From Paenibacillus sp. CAA11 (GTDB lineage Bacteria; Bacillota; Bacilli; Paenibacillales; Paenibacillaceae), in contig NZ_CP028922.1 in NCBI RefSeq assembly GCF_003060825.1, positions 4,805,001 to 4,869,000 of the forward strand: a stretch of DNA of 64,000 nucleotides, written 5' to 3'. A program made the position numbers and the translations under genes. This document shows, in pieces, positions 1 through 8,330 of the stretch; within the stretch, counting starts at the first letter, position 1; every line of letters begins with the position of its first letter. The notes under the pieces are model-generated. The model worked only from the letters and a program-made list of their open reading frames with translations, ran no database searches and was not told where the DNA came from.

Positions 1-41
1 TCCTCACAAATTCGATTGCAGAATGATTCAGGTGAGACTCC

Positions 42-743
42 TCAATCTGTTACTAGTTTATCTACCCAGTCCGAAAAGTAGGCAAGTTGATCTTCCGTGT
101 GAAACCAATGTTCCCCATTCTTCATCAATTCCAACCCGCAGTCAAAACGATCTGCAAAGTCGGTTACAATCTTATATTCGGATAAATTATCGTGTTCACC
201 ATACAAAATTTCTGTTGGCGTTTTCCATTTGGTTATTGGATGTGCCATGACGTACTTATAGTAATCATCGTATAGTGTGATCCCTGCCGGGGTGGGGATC
301 TCCCCTTTTTCCATAATTTCTGCCTCCGTAATGTTGTATACGGACATCAGATTCCAGATGAGCCGCTGAAGATCAAGAATTGGTGAAAGAAACAGAGCCT
401 TTTCTAATTTGATCTCCGAAAATGTTAATAGGCTCATATAGGCACCCAGGCTTGAGGCAAATATGCTGATGTTAGGAGAAATACTCTGAGCATAACGGTA
501 TACTTTCTCGATTTCTTCTATGCAGTTCCAGGGCCGCAATGTATTTTTTTCGTTGATCCTTTCCCCATGTTCAGGCATATCGAAACTAATAACCCCATAG
601 CCCTTGGTTTCAACGATTCTCGCAAATAACTCGGCCTCTTCTTTATTAGAACCTACGCCATGAATTGAAATAAAGGTCTTCTCAGTGGGATTGCCCCAAT
701 AGATCGAGGGTACTCCATCAATGTAACAATACTGTTTTTTCAT
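42..743 (-). CDS. alpha/beta hydrolase
   Basis: A 233-residue cytoplasmic protein with the alpha/beta-hydrolase layout. An oxyanion-side SIHG motif lies near residues 27-30, a nucleophile elbow ASSLG (Ser98) follows, then an acid in GEHD (Asp185) and a histidine in GEHWFH (His212 or His215) near the end. The elbow departs from the usual GxSxG because the first Gly is Ala/Ser. There is no signal peptide. The ATG start has a weak GGGGTG site in front. The substrate cannot be told; small esterases and acyl hydrolases look like this. It lies outside the repeat-bounded array but in the same accessory zone. Confidence 0.8.
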   Translation of the reverse strand: MKKQYCYIDGVPSIYWGNPTEKTFISIHGVGSNKEEAELFARIVETKGYGVISFDMPEHGERINEKNTLRPWNCIEEIEKVYRYAQSISPNISIFASSLGAYMSLLTFSEIKLEKALFLSPILDLQRLIWNLMSVYNITEAEIMEKGEIPTPAGITLYDDYYKYVMAHPITKWKTPTEILYGEHDNLSEYKIVTDFADRFDCGLELMKNGEHWFHTEDQLAYFSDWVDKLVTD

Positions 744-837
744 AAACTATACACCCCAGATAAGATCGATTTCCTGATAATTTGAAACAAAATAGCAGGG
801 ACCTTTCTTGCCCTAAGACCACCTTATGTATAGCATT

Positions 838-1206
838 CTACAACTCTTCTTCTTGTGAGGTGGCTGTCCCGCCTATGAAGCAGGGGAGCTCAATATCATC
901 AATTTCTATCATCTTACCTTTCTCCGCATCATAGTACTCCCCAAATAAAAATAAGGACTCCATTTTCCTACTCAATAAATAAGGAATAATTTTTTCACAG
1001 AATTCTGTAACGCTTTTAAACATACTCTCCGGTGCAATCCCTGATTCATCGATAACTAACAGTTCTTTGTGTTCAGTAAGAGCAGGGTTGCGATTTAAGT
1101 GGTACAGTTGAAAAGAAGTCCCTTTGCGATACCATTCATAAATTGGAACTTCTACGTTGTCAATGAAATCTCCATTCGTATAATTCAAGGTAAACTTTAC
1201 AGTCAT
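838..1206 (-). CDS. hypothetical protein, 122 aa
   Basis: I do not recognise this small soluble acidic protein. The start is placed at the ATG of MTVKFTL because AAGGAG lies 7 bases in front of it; two upstream in-frame ATGs overlap that ribosome binding site. It is rich in aromatic and acidic residues and has no membrane segment or signal peptide. It sits between the hydrolase and another unknown gene on the same strand, so the three could share a transcript. No function is inferred. Confidence 0.65.
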   Translation of the reverse strand: MTVKFTLNYTNGDFIDNVEVPIYEWYRKGTSFQLYHLNRNPALTEHKELLVIDESGIAPESMFKSVTEFCEKIIPYLLSRKMESLFLFGEYYDAEKGKMIEIDDIELPCFIGGTATSQEEEL

Positions 1207-1288
1207 CTCCATTCTCCTTTCAACAAACCTCATTATTGTTATAGTTGTCGCTGCTTTTCAACTTCTTGGACTCAGCTTATCGAAGATT

Positions 1289-1900
1289 TTATGATTCATA
1301 GAAACGATCTATCATTTGCTTTATTTTCATCGGAGTTCTGAGCATAACTTGCTTCCCATCTTCATTAAAGGTCAAATGCCCCTTAAATGCTTCCGGCATA
1401 TCGTGATACTGTTTCTCGACTTGTTGCAGTGCTCTTTCAAAACAGGGATAACCGTATTTTTTAATAAGGGGAGGCAGCCCGAAAGCAGATCTTAAAAACT
1501 CATATTCGTAATAGTTATAAGGGGTCGTCTCCGGTCTTTTCATTAAAATCTTAAGGAAATGATCCATGACCTTGTCGATCTCTTCTTCTGAGGCATAATA
1601 GGTTAGTCCATGAACCGCGAGGAGTCTCATGTCCAAGTATCGTTCCTTTTTATAGGCTTTCTGAAAAAAGTCTTTCAACTCTAATTCCTTGCACCGGATA
1701 AGACCTCTCAGAATTTTATTTCGCCATGCGGCATTCTTCGATTTAAAATACAAGGCTTCTATCAACTCTGCCTCTTCTTTTGTTAAAGACTCATAGACTA
1801 CATCCTCTAATGCGCTTATAAACTTAGGATCATTTTCGCGAATCGGCGCAGTTGTAAGGTACCTCATCGATTCTTTATGAAGCTGTTGTTTTAAAGACAT
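1289..1900 (-). CDS. hypothetical helical protein, 203 aa
   Basis: An unrecognised, strongly helical, charged protein. The stretch around residues 55-125 (RNKILRGLIR, LRLLAVHGLTYY, then an acidic helix) has the look of two or three HEAT-like helical pairs, but the match is by eye only. The start ATG follows AAAGGAG at 10 bases. There is no signal peptide or membrane segment. It is followed by about 270 bp without a gene before the ABC-F ATPase module. It may be a scaffold or binding protein; that is inference from fold character only. Confidence 0.65.
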   Translation of the reverse strand: MSLKQQLHKESMRYLTTAPIRENDPKFISALEDVVYESLTKEEAELIEALYFKSKNAAWRNKILRGLIRCKELELKDFFQKAYKKERYLDMRLLAVHGLTYYASEEEIDKVMDHFLKILMKRPETTPYNYYEYEFLRSAFGLPPLIKKYGYPCFERALQQVEKQYHDMPEAFKGHLTFNEDGKQVMLRTPMKIKQMIDRFYES

Positions 1901-2052
1901 AGCGTCATAGCTCCTTTGTTAAAATTTAAACAGCGATTTCCCGAGTTTGCCATTAGTCGATACTAGCCCAGATAATATATAACCTATTTCCATTATAAGG
2001 ATCCCCCGTCCTGAATCTACCTACTTTTCACCTGATTTCTTATTTTGAATGG

Positions 2053-2075
2053 GGCCCCATGTGAAACGGTTCACC
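2053..2075 (-). repeat. att-like core, copy a (decayed, outermost)
   Basis: The minus strand reads GGTGAACCGTTTCACATGG, matching the core on the left half but with Tyr to Phe and the stop region changed. A small hairpin with CCGC/GCGG arms follows on the plus side (about 2073-2092). It is the farthest recognisable copy from rlmH and the most degraded of the clear ones. Confidence 0.55.
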
Positions 2076-2169
2076 GCGCTATCTGTAGCGGTAAGTTATA
2101 TGGGGGAGGGGCCATCTTTACGTTTCTCCTTTCAAACAGCCCCCTTCTTCTAAACGCCAGCTATTCCTC

Positions 2170-4080
2170 CTATTCCTCCATCCACTGCTCAATCAGGTGA
2201 TCCAGTTGTTCCCGAAGAATCTCTCTTTCCGTCCAGACCCTCTCCAATCGGGATCCCCCTTCCGCGTCTTGCCCCAGTTCACCTAGCGCGGCTTCAAGCT
2301 CTGCAAGTCGTCGTTCCGCCACTTCGATCTCTTCTTCAAGCTTCCTACCGCGCTGTTTATCCTTCTCTCTTCGGACTGGGACCGAAGACGTTCGACTCGG
2401 CTCCGACCGCGATCGCCCTGGGTCCTCCACCTCTCCCTCGACGGATACAGACATCCTGCGCCGGCTTTCCGCCCTATATTCATCAAATCCGCCCAGATAA
2501 ACCGTGAGATGACCACGATTCAGTTCCCATATTTTCTGTGTCAGACGGTTCATGAGATACCGGTCGTGGGTCACAATCAGAATTGTACCCGGATAATCCT
2601 CTAACGCTTCCTCAAGCGCCTCCCTCGACGCGATGTCCATGTGGTTCGTTGGTTCGTCCAGAATGAGCAGGTTAGGCTTCTTATGCACTAGCAGTGCCAA
2701 CCTTAGACGAGTCCATTCTCCGCCTGAGAGCAGACGAACAGGCCTAAACACGTCAGCACCATAGAAAAGATAAGCAGCCAATCGGTTTCGGGCTTCGCCT
2801 TCCTCCAGCCCGGCTCCATCTCGGTAATAGTCCAATACGGACTGTTCCGGATTGTCCGGGAGTTGCTGCTGCGCGAGATAACCGACGTCTACTCTTGATC
2901 CCAGCCGCGCTTCTCCCCCGTCCGGGGAAATCTCTTCAAGCATAATCTTCAGAAGGGTTGACTTGCCGGAGCCATTGTCCCCGATCAATACCACTTTCTC
3001 GCCATAGTGAAGCTCTCCCGTTACACCCGCAAGAATGGTCTTTGCCCCGTATTTCTTCTTTACGCCATCAAGACTGACAACTTGTCTCCCGGACCGCTCG
3101 GATGGTTGCAGTTCGAACTCCGCTTCCTTGCGATGAATTGCGGGACGTTTCAGTTTCTCCATGCGGTCGATCGCTTTCTGCATGCTGGCCGCCCTTCGGA
3201 AAAATTTCCCGTTATCGCCGATTCTCCCCCATTCCATCAATTGCTTAATGGTCTCCCGCATTTTCTTGATCTTCTTCTGTTGTTCCTGGTAATCGGCAAA
3301 CTGCCGGAGAAGCAGCTCCTCCTTCTCCTTCACATATTGCGTGTAGTTCGCATGAAAGACAGTCGATTCCCCATCTTCGATTTCCACGATCTTTGTAACG
3401 ACTCTATCAAGAAAGTAGCGGTCATGGGAAACAAGTAAGCAAGCCCCTCTATATTTCAGTAAAAATTCCTCTAGCCACTCCACGGCAGCCCTATCGAGGT
3501 GGTTCGTCGGTTCGTCGAGCAGCAAAAGTTCAGGCTCCGTTAGAAGCTGTGAGGCAAGACCTACTTTCGTTTTCTCCCCTCCGGACAACGAATCGTATGC
3601 GCGGGAATACCATTCCCGAGGGATGCGTAAGCCATCTGCAATCTGATCGACCCGGGCATCCAGCTCGTAGCCCCCGCCCCGCTCATAGCACTCTTGCAGC
3701 TTCGCATACTCTATGAGCAATGACTCTAAACGTTCCGGAGTCAGATTAGGCGATGACATCGCCGATTCCAAACCGGTCATCCGCTCCCGATACTCGAGCA
3801 ATTCTCGGAACCCACTCACCAGCACTTCCAGGACTGTAATTCCAGCTTCCAGGTCCGGTATTTGCTGAAGATAACCGATACGCGCATTCTTACGAACAGC
3901 CAACATTCCTTCATCAGGTTTGTCCAGCTTGGCGATCATGCGTAGCAGCGTGGTCTTGCCGCACCCGTTGCGGCCGATAAGCCCTGCCTTTTCACCATGA
4001 TGAAGCTCAAAGGTTACATTCTCTAATACGAGCTGCGCAGCGTTGTATTTCTTTACGTTTTGACAATTTATCGTTAACAA
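2170..4080 (-). CDS. ABC-F ATPase, probable ribosome-protection protein
   Basis: A 636-residue protein with two ATP-binding cassettes and no membrane segments. Walker A motifs are at 36-44 and 367-375, LSGGE signatures at about 165 and 451, and Walker B motifs ending in DEPTNH at about 186-195 and 471-480. A charged helical inter-domain linker spans about 240-320, and a coiled-coil tail covers the last 60 residues. This is the ABC-F plan; members bind the ribosomal E site, and the antibiotic-resistance branch expels drugs. The start is TTG, 7 bases after AGGAGG. An upstream leader peptide plus terminator hairpin points to drug-induced attenuation, as known for vmlR/msr-type genes. The resistance role is inference; a housekeeping ABC-F is the alternative. 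Confidence 0.88.
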   Translation of the reverse strand: MLTINCQNVKKYNAAQLVLENVTFELHHGEKAGLIGRNGCGKTTLLRMIAKLDKPDEGMLAVRKNARIGYLQQIPDLEAGITVLEVLVSGFRELLEYRERMTGLESAMSSPNLTPERLESLLIEYAKLQECYERGGGYELDARVDQIADGLRIPREWYSRAYDSLSGGEKTKVGLASQLLTEPELLLLDEPTNHLDRAAVEWLEEFLLKYRGACLLVSHDRYFLDRVVTKIVEIEDGESTVFHANYTQYVKEKEELLLRQFADYQEQQKKIKKMRETIKQLMEWGRIGDNGKFFRRAASMQKAIDRMEKLKRPAIHRKEAEFELQPSERSGRQVVSLDGVKKKYGAKTILAGVTGELHYGEKVVLIGDNGSGKSTLLKIMLEEISPDGGEARLGSRVDVGYLAQQQLPDNPEQSVLDYYRDGAGLEEGEARNRLAAYLFYGADVFRPVRLLSGGEWTRLRLALLVHKKPNLLILDEPTNHMDIASREALEEALEDYPGTILIVTHDRYLMNRLTQKIWELNRGHLTVYLGGFDEYRAESRRRMSVSVEGEVEDPGRSRSEPSRTSSVPVRREKDKQRGRKLEEEIEVAERRLAELEAALGELGQDAEGGSRLERVWTEREILREQLDHLIEQWMEE

Positions 4081-4129
4081 GTCGGTTCCTCCTAATGCGA
4101 GACCCTACCCGTTTTAGCCCAATAAAAAA

Positions 4130-4155
4130 GGACGCAGGGAAAATTCCCTACGCCC
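4130..4155 (-). terminator. attenuator hairpin in ABC-F leader
   Basis: On the minus strand a 12-bp GC-rich stem (arms GGGCGTAGGGAA and TTCCCTGCGTCC) is followed directly by TTTTTT. It lies between the leader peptide and the ABC-F start, so it would stop transcription before the gene unless it is disrupted. The CCTAC at the end of the leader ORF can pair with the GTAGG of the 5' arm, giving a possible antiterminator. Confidence 0.75.
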
Positions 4156-4177
4156 ATTCCGGTTCAATCCGTTCAGG

Positions 4178-4321
4178 TTAAGGTAGGATTCTTTTCGCGA
4201 GTTGTGTAATCGTATGGTTAAAAATGGACAGACTTCTCCCGTCTTGCTTATAACCATGAACGATGCCAGCCATCGCGATGGGCAGCCGGCTTACTTGATT
4301 ATTTACACACTCCCAATTCAT
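4178..4321 (-). CDS. leader peptide (47 aa) of the ABC-F gene
   Basis: A 47-codon reading frame beginning MNWECVNNQ and ending AKRILP. A very strong site (GGGAGGTGAAGG) lies just in front of its ATG, and it ends 23 bases before the attenuator hairpin. Length, ribosome site and position fit a regulatory leader whose translation senses ribosome-targeting drugs. A stalled ribosome early in the frame would leave the CCTAC segment free to pair with the terminator arm. The peptide sequence matches nothing I recognise, and its stalling residue cannot be identified by eye. Confidence 0.6.
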   Translation of the reverse strand: MNWECVNNQVSRLPIAMAGIVHGYKQDGRSLSIFNHTITQLAKRILP

Positions 4322-4445
4322 CCTACCTTCACCTCCCTTTACCTAATTAATTCCAACTATACTACAACCAAACACGTCTCGGCAACGTTTGCCCGAACAT
4401 AATTTTTGACACATGTCCAAACGCTGCAAGGAAATACACAAGAAA

Positions 4446-4473
4446 CTTGCTGTTATTTGTGATACGGTTCACC
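4446..4473 (-). repeat. att-like core, copy b
   Basis: The minus strand reads GGT GAA CCG TAT CAC AAA TAA followed by CAGCAAG, that is, GEPYHK-stop with codons CAC and AAA instead of the CAT and AAG of rlmH. It bounds the ABC-F cassette on its right side. Confidence 0.8.
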
Positions 4474-4675
4474 GTACCGCCAAATAGAACGAAATCTTCC
4501 TAGGCCTTTAAGGTTGCTCTTTATAATTTATATCGTCTGCATGGAATGTCATTACGATTAACAAAAGATAAGCCAGTTATTGAGTTATATTTGAAACTCA
4601 AATTCGATAATTTTGACTGCGCTTATCCTTTCCCTCAGCTAGAACTTAATGAATTCCGCCCGGTGTTGCATCATT

Positions 4676-4999
4676 TTACTGCGCTGGGCGAAACGGCTTC
4701 AGGAGTCGAATCCCTTCCTCAATGGATCCCTCCATCAATTCTAAGAGCTGAGGTACCAGTTCCTGCATCCGGGGAGCGTTCAGGTGCCGGTCGAGAGCAT
4801 CCTGGTTTTCCCAGCGTTCGTAGATGATGAATGTCCCAGGCTGGCCTTCTACCTCGTGAGCCTCGTAGTCAATGTTGCCCAGGTCGTTGCGCGACGGGGT
4901 GACAGCAGCCGTCATGAATGCCTTCATTTCAGCTTCTCTCCCTGCCTTAGCTCTCGCCTCCCAAAGTACAGTAACGTAACGGTTCTTTGTATCGTTCAT
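4676..4999 (-). CDS. antibiotic biosynthesis monooxygenase-like (ABM) protein
   Basis: A 107-residue single-domain protein. RYVTVLWEARAK opens the ferredoxin-like fold, and IIYERWENQDALDRHLNAP is the typical second half of ABM/YgiN-like quinol monooxygenases and heme-degrading relatives. The start is the ATG 7 bases after AGGAGG; an earlier in-frame ATG has no site. It is a small dimeric enzyme by family knowledge; the substrate is unknown. It shares a strand with the FAD-enzyme remnant and the SDR downstream of the TetR module and may once have been part of one quinone or antibiotic detoxification unit. Confidence 0.8.
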   Translation of the reverse strand: MNDTKNRYVTVLWEARAKAGREAEMKAFMTAAVTPSRNDLGNIDYEAHEVEGQPGTFIIYERWENQDALDRHLNAPRMQELVPQLLELMEGSIEEGIRLLKPFRPAQ

Positions 5000-5115
5000 G
5001 CGAATTCCTCCTGATTTATATAGACTTCGTATTTTTTGCTTTATCATTTTCTCAAAATGGATATCACCTATTTATGCATGAAATTCTGGTGTATCAATGG
5101 CTTAGCTTAATGCTG

Positions 5116-5403
5116 TTATAAGCGTCCAAAAGAACGATTAAAGCCTTGGCCCGCAAGAACATCTTGACGAACCACATCTAGACGACGTGTTTGGTATTCA
5201 CCCAAAGCTTTTGTTATCGAATTTGGATACTGTTTAATGGAGTCCATAATGGCAACCGTATCATCAAGTGAGTCATTAAAGCCTGCGCCCGTCATTGGTG
5301 ACATGGTACGAGCTGCGTCGCCGACCATGGTTATTCTTCCTTTTGACAATATATTAGGGATGTATTCATTAACAGGTGCCAGTTCAAACTTGTTTTGTGG
5401 CAT
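5116..5403 (-). pseudogene. C-terminal remnant of an FAD-dependent monooxygenase
   Basis: Only 95 residues remain. They include GRITMVGDAARTMSPMTGAG, the second FAD-contact motif (GDAAH-type) of PHBH-fold aromatic hydroxylases, followed by the short C-terminal helices. The N-terminal GxGxxG half and the substrate domain are missing; the next gene begins 54 bases upstream. A GGGGGAA site precedes the ATG, so it could still be translated, but it cannot be an active flavoenzyme. It is a deletion relic inside the 9.6-kb interval. Confidence 0.8.
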
Positions 5404-5456
5404 ATTTCATTCCCCCATTCTAGCCTTCTGTCCAAGAGAATTCGTGAAACGACCCG

Positions 5457-6308
5457 TTACTGCAGCTTCATCTGGCTGCGGAGCATCCAGTCGAGGACTT
5501 TGTCCGGGAGAATACGGACCAGTCGGGTCAGCAGTGCCGAATCGCGACCGACCGTATAGCGAGTGCGTGGCTTTCTTTCGTGGATTGCGCGTGAAATCAC
5601 TGCTGCCACTTTCTCAGGGGGGATACCGTCCTTTGCCCATGCTTCAGCCTGAGCCTTCACGGCATCAAAAAGACGATCATGGCGCTTGTGCTGATCAGGC
5701 ATCATCAACTTGGCCAGCCGCTCCGCTGTCGTAATCCCTTGCTCCGACATGCCAGTGCTGACACCACCCGGAGTGATCATGATTACCTTGAGGCCAAACG
5801 AGGACATCTCCCTCCGGAGGCTGTCATTGATTGCTTCCATGGCAAACTTTGCTGCCGAATATATCCCGAAACCAGGCATGGAGACCTTGCCGCCAAGTGA
5901 ACCAATATTAACTACGCGTCCGCCGCTGTTCAGCAAGGCCGGTGTGAGCGCCTGAATAACCGCGACCTGTCCGATCACGCTGACTTCGATCTGGCGGCGA
6001 AACTCATCGAGCGGAACCATCTCAAGAGGTGCATTAACGGCGATGCCTGCATTGTTGACCACGGCCCGCAAAGGGCGACCAAGCGGATCTTGCTCCACCC
6101 GTTCGGCCAGCGCCTTTAGTGTGTCGATATTGGTAACATCGACGATCACTGGCTCGATATTTTTGCGTTTCATTTTGTTGGCGTCTTCCTGACGGCGAAC
6201 CCCAGCTAAAACATGAAATCCTTCAGCAGCGAGCTTCTCCGCGGTAGCCCTGCCGATGCCGCTGGACGTACCTGTTACGACGACGAGCTCCTGAGTTTTG
6301 AATGACAT
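5457..6308 (-). CDS. SDR-family NAD(P)-dependent oxidoreductase
   Basis: A 283-residue classical short-chain dehydrogenase. Cofactor motif TGTSSGIG is at 12-19, NNAG at 85-88, and the catalytic Ser137, Tyr150 and Lys154 are all present (GIYSAAK). A 60-residue C-terminal extension resembles those of the ketoreductase-like 'SDR family oxidoreductase' group. AGGAGG precedes the ATG. Three copies of a 15-bp palindrome lie 38-99 bases upstream and a fourth is in front of the neighbouring TetR gene, so this gene is probably repressed by that TetR protein. The substrate is unknown. Confidence 0.9.
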   Translation of the reverse strand: MSFKTQELVVVTGTSSGIGRATAEKLAAEGFHVLAGVRRQEDANKMKRKNIEPVIVDVTNIDTLKALAERVEQDPLGRPLRAVVNNAGIAVNAPLEMVPLDEFRRQIEVSVIGQVAVIQALTPALLNSGGRVVNIGSLGGKVSMPGFGIYSAAKFAMEAINDSLRREMSSFGLKVIMITPGGVSTGMSEQGITTAERLAKLMMPDQHKRHDRLFDAVKAQAEAWAKDGIPPEKVAAVISRAIHERKPRTRYTVGRDSALLTRLVRILPDKVLDWMLRSQMKLQ

Positions 6309-6345
6309 AGTACCCCTCCTGAGTTTGATAAGTTATGGATCACTG

Positions 6346-6407
6346 TATAGCACTGTTATATGGTTATTATAGCACCGCTATACAGAACTGTATATAGCGG
6401 TGCTATA
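6346..6407. promoter_or_regulatory. three TetR operators in front of the SDR gene
   Basis: Near-identical 15-bp palindromes: TATAGCACTGTTATA (6346-6360), TATAGCACCGCTATA (6368-6382) and TATAGCGGTGCTATA (6393-6407). The last two form a larger inverted repeat. A TATAAT on the minus strand overlaps the middle copy. The same palindrome recurs at 7253 in front of the TetR gene. Confidence 0.8.
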
Positions 6408-6536
6408 CAATTTGCATAGTGTTGTCCTCCTACGGCTTGAACATCATTTTGGGCGGGCGCTGCGTGATGTACTTCGACGCTCACGAGATACCGTGGCGTG
6501 AGGAATGAGATCATCGAATCCCTCAGAAAATAAAAA

Positions 6537-6566
6537 AGATCGCCATCCTGCTTGGATAGGCGATCT
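6537..6566 (-). terminator. intrinsic terminator (second, downstream of TetR)
   Basis: A stem with AGATCGCC/GGCGATCT arms and ATCC/GGAT inner pairs is followed on the minus strand by TTTTTTATTTT. It insulates the SDR promoter from TetR transcription. Confidence 0.75.
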
Positions 6567-6615
6567 CTCTTATGTGCCACTATTTGTGGTCCTTCATCTT
6601 TACCATGAAACAAAA

Positions 6616-6637
6616 CAAAGCCCACATTGGGGCTTTG
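6616..6637 (-). terminator. intrinsic terminator of the TetR gene
   Basis: Arms CAAAGCCC and GGGCTTTG are followed on the minus strand by TTTTGTTT, 30 bases beyond the TetR stop codon. Together with the hairpin at 6537-6566 it makes a tandem terminator. Confidence 0.75.
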
Positions 6638-6668
6638 TCTGGAGTCTCCAGGCTCTGTCATCGATCCC

Positions 6669-7244
6669 TCATTTTGAATCGGCGTCCGGCCTTTGGATCA
6701 AAATGATCTGCATTACGCTTTCCCGAATGAGATCAACGACGTCGGGTTGGGGTGGGGGGACCTTACGAACCTGGGCCGTCACATAGAGCCAAGAGGCCGT
6801 ATTGGCGGAAGCCCAGACCAGATCGGCCGCAGCTTCGGCTGACACAGCCAATTTGCCTTCGGCAGCGACTCTCTGAATATTTTGCACCAGTGCTTGATAC
6901 GACTGATCTGCCGCCTCGATATGGGCGCCCTCGAGCAACCGCCCCATCATTGCCGCATAAATCCGCGGACGGGCTGCCGCGAAGCGGACATAGTCATCCC
7001 ACCCTTGACGAAGGGCCATCTCTGGAATGGTCGACTCTACTGCGGCAATCTTGCTTTCAAATAACTGTTTGAATGCTTCCACTATAGCTGCACTTAGGAG
7101 TCCATCTGCATTGCCGAAATGGTGGTAGAGCGTAGGAGCCGTAACCTGTGCGATCGAAGTTACGGCTCGCGTCGAGAATTGGGCTCCGCCTTCCTCTTCG
7201 AGTACCTTAAGTGCAGCTGCTAATATTTTGTCATATGTGTTCAT
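6669..7244 (-). CDS. TetR/AcrR-family transcriptional regulator
   Basis: A 191-residue repressor. The N-terminal helix-turn-helix is typical (ILAAALKVLEEEGG, FSTRAVTSIAQVTAPTLYHHFGNADGLL, residues about 7-48) and is followed by an alpha-helical ligand domain. An autoregulatory operator TATAGCAGTGCTATA lies 9-23 bases upstream of its start and overlaps a TATAAT -10 element. Three more copies sit before the SDR gene downstream, separated by a double terminator. This supports a ligand-induced detoxification module of TetR and SDR, perhaps with the adjacent hydrolase. The inducer is unknown. Confidence 0.92.
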   Translation of the reverse strand: MNTYDKILAAALKVLEEEGGAQFSTRAVTSIAQVTAPTLYHHFGNADGLLSAAIVEAFKQLFESKIAAVESTIPEMALRQGWDDYVRFAAARPRIYAAMMGRLLEGAHIEAADQSYQALVQNIQRVAAEGKLAVSAEAAADLVWASANTASWLYVTAQVRKVPPPQPDVVDLIRESVMQIILIQRPDADSK

Positions 7245-7252
7245 ACGTACAT

Positions 7253-7267
7253 TATAGCAGTGCTATA
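7253..7267. promoter_or_regulatory. TetR autoregulatory operator
   Basis: TATAGCAGTGCTATA is a perfect palindrome around its centre base, identical in layout to the three copies at 6346-6407. It overlaps the TATAAT of the TetR promoter on the minus strand. Confidence 0.8.
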
Positions 7268-7304
7268 TGCGTATGTCCATTAGGTTCTCCCTCTCCCTGA
7301 TCCG

Positions 7305-8258
7305 TTATTGAAATCCATCTTTCAGCCAAGCGCTGGCTAATGCAGTCGCACCACGGGCGGCCAACGTATCCGCCAAAGCATTCAACATGACGAAATCATG
7401 AATGATTCCTTGATAACGTACCGTTGTGACCTCCACACCAGCCTCCCGAAGCTTATTCCCATAGGCCTCGCCTTCATCTCGAAGAACGTCGGCTTCCGCC
7501 GTAATGATGAGAGCTGGAGGAAGATCGCGAAGCTGGTCGATGGAAGCCCTCAGAGGAGAAGTATAGATTTCATTTAACTCTTCCGCTTTGTTGATGTACT
7601 GTTCCCAGAACCAAGCCATCCCGTCACGGCGAAGGAAGTATCCTTCGGCGAATTCATGATACGAGTCCGTATCCATTCCCCCATCCGTAACCGGATAGAA
7701 CAGCAGCTGTCGTTTAATCGCAGGTCCCTTTTTTTCCTTAGCCATCAACGTGATTGCCGCAGTCATGTTGCCGCCAACGCTATCGCCACCGATGGAGATA
7801 TGATCCGAATCCAGGCCATGAGCCTTGCCGGAGGAAGCAATCCATTGCAGCGTAGCATAGATCTCTTCAAGAGCTGTTGGGTATTTGACTTCAGGAGACA
7901 AGCTGTAATTAGGAAATACGATAGCGGATCCGCTTCTGACCGCTAGCTCACGAATCAACCGGTCGTGGGTATGGGCATTACCGAACACCCATCCTGCACC
8001 ATGGATGTACAAAACCGTTTTAAGCAGTTGGCCAGCCGTGTTCTTCGGACGCAGGATCCGAACGGACACTTGACCGCTTGGTCCGCCTGGGATGCTGAGA
8101 TCCTCAATGTCTACATCTTTTTTCTTGGTATCTCCCGATTGAACTTCGTCTACCGCAGCTCTCCCCTGCTCAGGTTCAAGATGGAATAAGTAGGGCGGAT
8201 TCGCAGTAGCCTCAACAAATTGTTGTGCGGCGGACTCAAGAATAATCTTTTTGGTCAT
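7305..8258 (-). CDS. alpha/beta hydrolase, HSL-type esterase
   Basis: A 317-residue enzyme of the hormone-sensitive-lipase family. HGAGW (86-90) is the oxyanion-hole HGGG variant, GDSVGG holds Ser160, an aspartate in EADVLRDEG (about 257) and a histidine in IIHDF (about 287) complete the triad. It would hydrolyse short acyl esters of unknown identity. The start is placed at the ATG of MTKK, 10 bases after AGGAG; the longer frame has ATGs that overlap the site. It lies downstream of the peroxidase gene on the same strand and could be co-transcribed from the OhrR-type promoter. Confidence 0.88.
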   Translation of the reverse strand: MTKKIILESAAQQFVEATANPPYLFHLEPEQGRAAVDEVQSGDTKKKDVDIEDLSIPGGPSGQVSVRILRPKNTAGQLLKTVLYIHGAGWVFGNAHTHDRLIRELAVRSGSAIVFPNYSLSPEVKYPTALEEIYATLQWIASSGKAHGLDSDHISIGGDSVGGNMTAAITLMAKEKKGPAIKRQLLFYPVTDGGMDTDSYHEFAEGYFLRRDGMAWFWEQYINKAEELNEIYTSPLRASIDQLRDLPPALIITAEADVLRDEGEAYGNKLREAGVEVTTVRYQGIIHDFVMLNALADTLAARGATALASAWLKDGFQ

Positions 8259-8330
8259 TTTCAACATTCTCCTCATATCATATTAGTTTTAGAAAATTTA
8301 ATTTTGCGCAATCATTATGGGTAAAAAAAA

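Noticed and set aside
795..830. Weak match to the right half of the att core (CTTAGGGCAAG on the minus strand)
   Set aside because: Only about ten bases agree and the GAACCGTATC half is absent; chance level in 64 kb.
6356..6661. 101-codon minus-strand frame between tetR and the SDR gene
   Set aside because: It runs through two terminator hairpins and three operators, with no ribosome site; it is regulatory DNA.
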